DNA from: CAYZJD01 sp964478455
GTDB taxonomy: Bacteria > Acidobacteriota > Terriglobia > Bryobacterales > Bryobacteraceae
DNA length: 18,322 bases
NCBI GenBank assembly: GCA_964478455.1
Contig: CAYZJD010000046.1
Span: 1 to 18,322 of the forward strand
Reading direction: 5' to 3'
Below are positions 16,261 to 18,322 of this stretch, piece after piece (position 1 is the first letter of the stretch; every line of letters begins with the position of its first letter). The translations under genes and the position numbers were made by a program. The notes beneath the pieces are model-generated. The model saw only the letters and a program-made list of their open reading frames with translations, did no database searches and was not told where the DNA came from.

Positions 16261-16293
16261 ATTCTATGGGCGCATCCTGAAGATCGGCTGAAA
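16261..16293 (-). promoter_or_regulatory. Predicted autoregulatory promoter/operator of the two-component operon
   Basis: On the minus strand, TTTCAG (16293-16288) and CTTCAG (16282-16277) are direct repeats with an 11-bp period. After exactly 10 bases (16276-16267) comes TAGAAT (16266-16261), a good -10 box. There is no good -35 box, so the tandem sites take its place, as in PhoB/OmpR-activated promoters. The leader to ATG 16244 would be only about 10 bases. This is based on pattern, not on measured binding. Confidence 0.6.
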
Positions 16294-16309
16294 GGCTGGC
16301 CGGCGGCTT

Positions 16310-16342
16310 TTTCAGGGGAATTTCAGGTTGGCAGGCCACAAT
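16310..16342 (+). promoter_or_regulatory. Predicted response-regulator promoter of the DUF1259-ChrB operon
   Basis: TTTCAGG (16310-16316) and TTTCAGG (16321-16327) repeat exactly with an 11-bp period. Ten bases after the second TTTCAG core lies CACAAT (16337-16342), matching four of six -10 bases. The layout mirrors the minus-strand site in repeat period and in distance to the -10. The shared half-site makes it likely that the same regulator acts on both operons. Confidence 0.55.
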
Positions 16343-16359
16343 GTGGCTTGGGGGAAGAG

Positions 16360-17250
16360 GTGAAGACGATTGGCATGATGGGAGCGCTAGCTGCGGCTAC
16401 GGTATGCCCCGCGGCCCTAACCGACGCTCAGAAGAGCGCCATCGACCGCATCACGGGCACTAAAGGGACTTACGCTGCGGACGAGGACGTGTACAAAGTG
16501 ACGTTTCCACGCGCGGAGGTGAAAGTTCGGGTGGACGGATGGAGCATGCACCCGTTCATGGGCATCACGTCCTGGGCGGCGTTTACTCCCGCTGGCGGCG
16601 AACGGTTGATGGTAATGGGCGACTTGGCGCTCTTTCCCGACGAGGTGAATCCGGTGATGTCGACCGTTCTCGATAGCGGCCTAGCCGTAACCGCGCTCCA
16701 CAACCATTTCTTTTACGACGAGCCACGGGTCATGTTTATGCACATCGACGGCTCCGGACCTGTGGAAGCGCTGGCAGGCGCAGTCCGGAAAGCATTCGAT
16801 CAAGTGCGCGAGATCCGCCGGGCATCTCCGGTCCCCGCGTCCACCTTCGGCGGTCCTGCCATGCCGGATAAGAGCTCGACTACGCCGGGTCCAATTGAGC
16901 AGGTTCTCGGGGTGAAGGGGCAGTCGAGCGGCGGCATGTACAAGGTCGTGATCGGGCGCAAGGCGGCCGCGCACGGTCACCCGATCGGCAAAGAAATGGG
17001 CGTGAATGCTTGGGCCGCCTTCGGCGGAACGGATGACAACGCCGTGGTTGACGGCGACTTCGCGATGCTCGAATCGGAAGTCCAGAGCGTGTTGAAGGCC
17101 CTGCGCGGCGCCGGAGTCAACATCGTCGCGCTGCACAATCATATGGCGCACGAGGAGCCGCGGTACTTCTTCCTCCATTATTGGGGCAGAGGCCGGGCCG
17201 TGGACCTGGCAAAAGCAGTTAAGGCCGCGCTCGAAACCCAGCGGGAGTAG
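16360..17250 (+). CDS. Exported protein with two tandem DUF1259 (LppY/LpqO-like) domains
   Basis: A 296-residue protein from GTG 16360, chosen because it gives a signal peptide with a basic start (VKTIGMMGALAAATVCPAALT). ATG 16375, preceded by GAGGTG at 12 bases, is an alternative; the open frame further up crosses the promoter. The two halves are clearly related. In the first, about 22-150, VYKVTFPRAEVKVRVDG...MGITSWAAF...MVMGDLAL...ALHNHFFYDEPRVMFMHIDG; in the second, about 175-290, MYKVVIGRKAAAHGHPI...MGVNAWAAFGG...VDGDFAML...ALHNHMAHEEPRYFFLHYWG. Each carries an ALHNHxxxxEPRxxFxH motif, whose His residues suggest metal or ligand binding. DUF1259 proteins have no proven reaction. It starts an operon that runs through 17255 and 17914. 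Confidence 0.88.
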   Translation: MKTIGMMGALAAATVCPAALTDAQKSAIDRITGTKGTYAADEDVYKVTFPRAEVKVRVDGWSMHPFMGITSWAAFTPAGGERLMVMGDLALFPDEVNPVMSTVLDSGLAVTALHNHFFYDEPRVMFMHIDGSGPVEALAGAVRKAFDQVREIRRASPVPASTFGGPAMPDKSSTTPGPIEQVLGVKGQSSGGMYKVVIGRKAAAHGHPIGKEMGVNAWAAFGGTDDNAVVDGDFAMLESEVQSVLKALRGAGVNIVALHNHMAHEEPRYFFLHYWGRGRAVDLAKAVKAALETQRE

Positions 17251-17254
17251 TCCT

Positions 17255-17908
17255 ATGCTCAGGCTGATAACACTTTGCGCATTCTTCGCGACCGCAGGCG
17301 TTGCGGGCACCGAGAACTTCGATGCGGCCCAGCCCGGTTCCCTGCCGGCCGGATGGACCACAGCTCTCACCGGCGAGGGCGGGCCTCCGTCGTGGCAGGT
17401 CATGGCCGATTCCTCGGCGCCGAGCAAGCCGAACGTGCTCGCCCAAACATCCAACGATAAGACCTCGCGCCGGTTCCCGCTCGCGGTCTATGAGAAGGCC
17501 ACGATTCGTGACGGCGAGGTGAGCGTGCGCTTCAAGCCCGTTTCCGGCACGGTGGACCAGGCCGCCGGCATCGTCTGGCGGTTTCGCGATGCCGGGAACT
17601 ACTACATCGTCCGGGCCAACGCGCTGGAAAACAACGTGGTGCTGTACAAGGTCGAGAACGGAAAGCGGGTTCCGCTCGCGCCAAGAGGCACGCCAGCGAA
17701 CACCTATGGTGTGAAACATACGGTGCCCGCCCAGACCTGGAGCCGGCTCAGCGTCTCGTTCCGCGGGAACCTGTTCACCGTTTCGTTCAACGGCGAAAAG
17801 CTGTTCGAAGTCGAGGACAACACGTTCTCCGATCCAGGCAGAATCGGACTTTGGACCAAGGCGGACTCCATCACATACTTCGACGACTTTGAGTTCTCAG
17901 GACGATAG
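17255..17908 (+). CDS. Exported DUF1080-like (concanavalin-fold) protein
   Basis: A 217-residue protein starting at ATG 17255, four bases after the DUF1259 stop, with GGGAG upstream. MLRLITLCAFFATAGVAG is a short signal peptide. The mature protein has the beta-jelly-roll pattern of DUF1080/3-keto-disaccharide hydrolase-like and LamG-like domains. Its conserved signatures are GEVSVRFKPVSGTVDQAAGIVWRFRDAGNYYIVRANALENNVVLYKV, RLSVSFRGNLFTVSFNGEKLFEVED, and a closing DPGRIGLWTKADSITYFDDFEF. No catalytic residues can be assigned, so a sugar- or polymer-binding role is as likely as hydrolysis. It is only five bases before the ChrB-domain gene. Confidence 0.8.
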   Translation: MLRLITLCAFFATAGVAGTENFDAAQPGSLPAGWTTALTGEGGPPSWQVMADSSAPSKPNVLAQTSNDKTSRRFPLAVYEKATIRDGEVSVRFKPVSGTVDQAAGIVWRFRDAGNYYIVRANALENNVVLYKVENGKRVPLAPRGTPANTYGVKHTVPAQTWSRLSVSFRGNLFTVSFNGEKLFEVEDNTFSDPGRIGLWTKADSITYFDDFEFSGR

Positions 17909-17913
17909 AGCCG

Positions 17914-18276
17914 ATGAAATGGATCACGAGAGAGAGGGTGAAAGTCGACCGGGTCGCTTGCCCGTGGCTGATCCGGAACTTTATCGATCCCGACGCTGAA
18001 TTCATCTTTCTTCCACACGAAACAGACTGGTCCACAATTGCCGATGGCATCGTCTACGACGTGCCGAACTGCGAATTGGGTCATCACGGTGAGGACGTCT
18101 CGTTCGACTCGATCCTGAAAAAGTACCGGCTCGAAGATCCCGCGCTCAAGCTGCTGGCGGCGATCGTGCGGGCCGCCGATTCCAAGCCCTCCAACCCTCA
18201 TCCTGCCGGCGAGGGCTTGCGATGGATCGCGCACGGCTTCAGCGCCCTGGGCCTAGCCGATCACGAGATTCTGGCC
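17914..18276 (+). CDS. ChrB-domain chromate resistance protein, 3' end missing
   Basis: The first 121 residues of a soluble protein matching the C-terminal chromate-resistance domain of ChrB as a stand-alone protein. The start RERVKVDRVACPWLIRNFIDPDAEFIFLP is its strong signature, followed by GIVYDVPNCELGHHGEDVSFDSILKKYRLEDPAL, with Cys and His residues typical of the family. ChrB-type proteins accompany the chromate pump ChrA and control or aid Cr(VI) resistance. ATG 17914 lies five bases after the DUF1080-like stop. The frame stays open through the adapter, but the last real residues are DHEILA; the tail LSLIHISEPTRPY is translated adapter. A ChrA gene may lie just past the window. Confidence 0.85.
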
Positions 18277-18322
18277 CTGTCTCTTATACACATCTCCGAG
18301 CCCACGAGACCGTACTAGATCT
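18277..18322 (+). other. Nextera adapter and i7 index read-through (artefact)
   Basis: Positions 18277-18295 are the Tn5 mosaic end in sequencing-adapter form (CTGTCTCTTATACACATCT). It is followed by CCGAGCCCACGAGAC (18296-18310), the index CGTACTAG (18311-18318, the N702 i7 read) and ATCT, the first bases of the P7 tail. The sequence is synthetic; it ends the contig and adds a false C-terminus to the last gene. Confidence 0.98.

Noticed and set aside
1..18322. Intrinsic terminators, tRNAs, CRISPR arrays, transposases
   Set aside because: No GC stem followed by a T-run, no tRNA-like cloverleaf, no regularly spaced repeats and no transposase motif were found by reading; only manual inspection was possible.

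Overview
The window is an 18.3 kb piece of GC-rich bacterial chromosome or metagenomic contig. It is densely packed, with no tRNA, rRNA, CRISPR array or transposase that I can see. Several traits fit a Gram-negative soil bacterium, most likely Acidobacteriota of the Solibacter/Bryobacter type: a TolC/HlyD/RND exporter, lipoprotein and Sec signal peptides, FG-GAP/VCBS and CARDB-like exported proteins, a URO-D-like methyltransferase, and a DUF1259 protein beside a DUF1080-like protein. That placement is inferred from gene style, not proven. The last 46 bases are not biological: they are Nextera transposase adapter read-through plus an i7 index, so real sequence ends at about 18276.

Left end, plus strand (1-2110): the C-terminal part of an EamA/DMT-type transporter; a uroporphyrinogen-decarboxylase-family gene whose reading frame breaks near position 705; a short HicB-like antitoxin; and directly after it what looks like a decayed HicA toxin.

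Centre, minus strand (16244 down to 2171): a long co-directional block. In transcription order it holds an OmpR-type response regulator and its histidine kinase, a predicted exported permuted papain-like (NlpC/P60-type) peptidase, two tandem CNNM/CorC-type (DUF21-CBS-CorC_HlyC) membrane proteins, an FG-GAP exported protein, a CARDB-like exported protein, a broken third CorC C-terminus, a small His-rich membrane protein, and a complete tripartite heavy-metal efflux set (TolC-type outer-membrane protein, HlyD-type adaptor lipoprotein, CusA/CzcA-type RND pump). Neighbours overlap by 1-4 bases or are a few bases apart at several junctions, so the block is probably two to four operons. Two genes, the kinase and the first CNNM protein, have no sensible ATG/GTG/TTG start and appear to begin with CTG.

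Right end, plus strand (16360-18276): a DUF1259 protein with two tandem domains, a DUF1080-like exported protein and the start of a ChrB-domain (chromate resistance) protein. This operon diverges from the two-component system.

The most interesting signal is the intergenic region between the two divergent operons. It holds two tandem pairs of a CTGAAA/TTTCAG half-site. Each pair repeats with an 11-bp period and ends exactly 10 bp before a -10-like hexamer, one pair facing each way. This is the geometry of an OmpR/PhoB-class activator, and suggests the response regulator controls both itself and the DUF1259-DUF1080-ChrB operon. Overall the window reads as a metal/oxyanion stress island: a two-component sensor, divalent-metal CNNM proteins, RND efflux and a chromate-linked operon.
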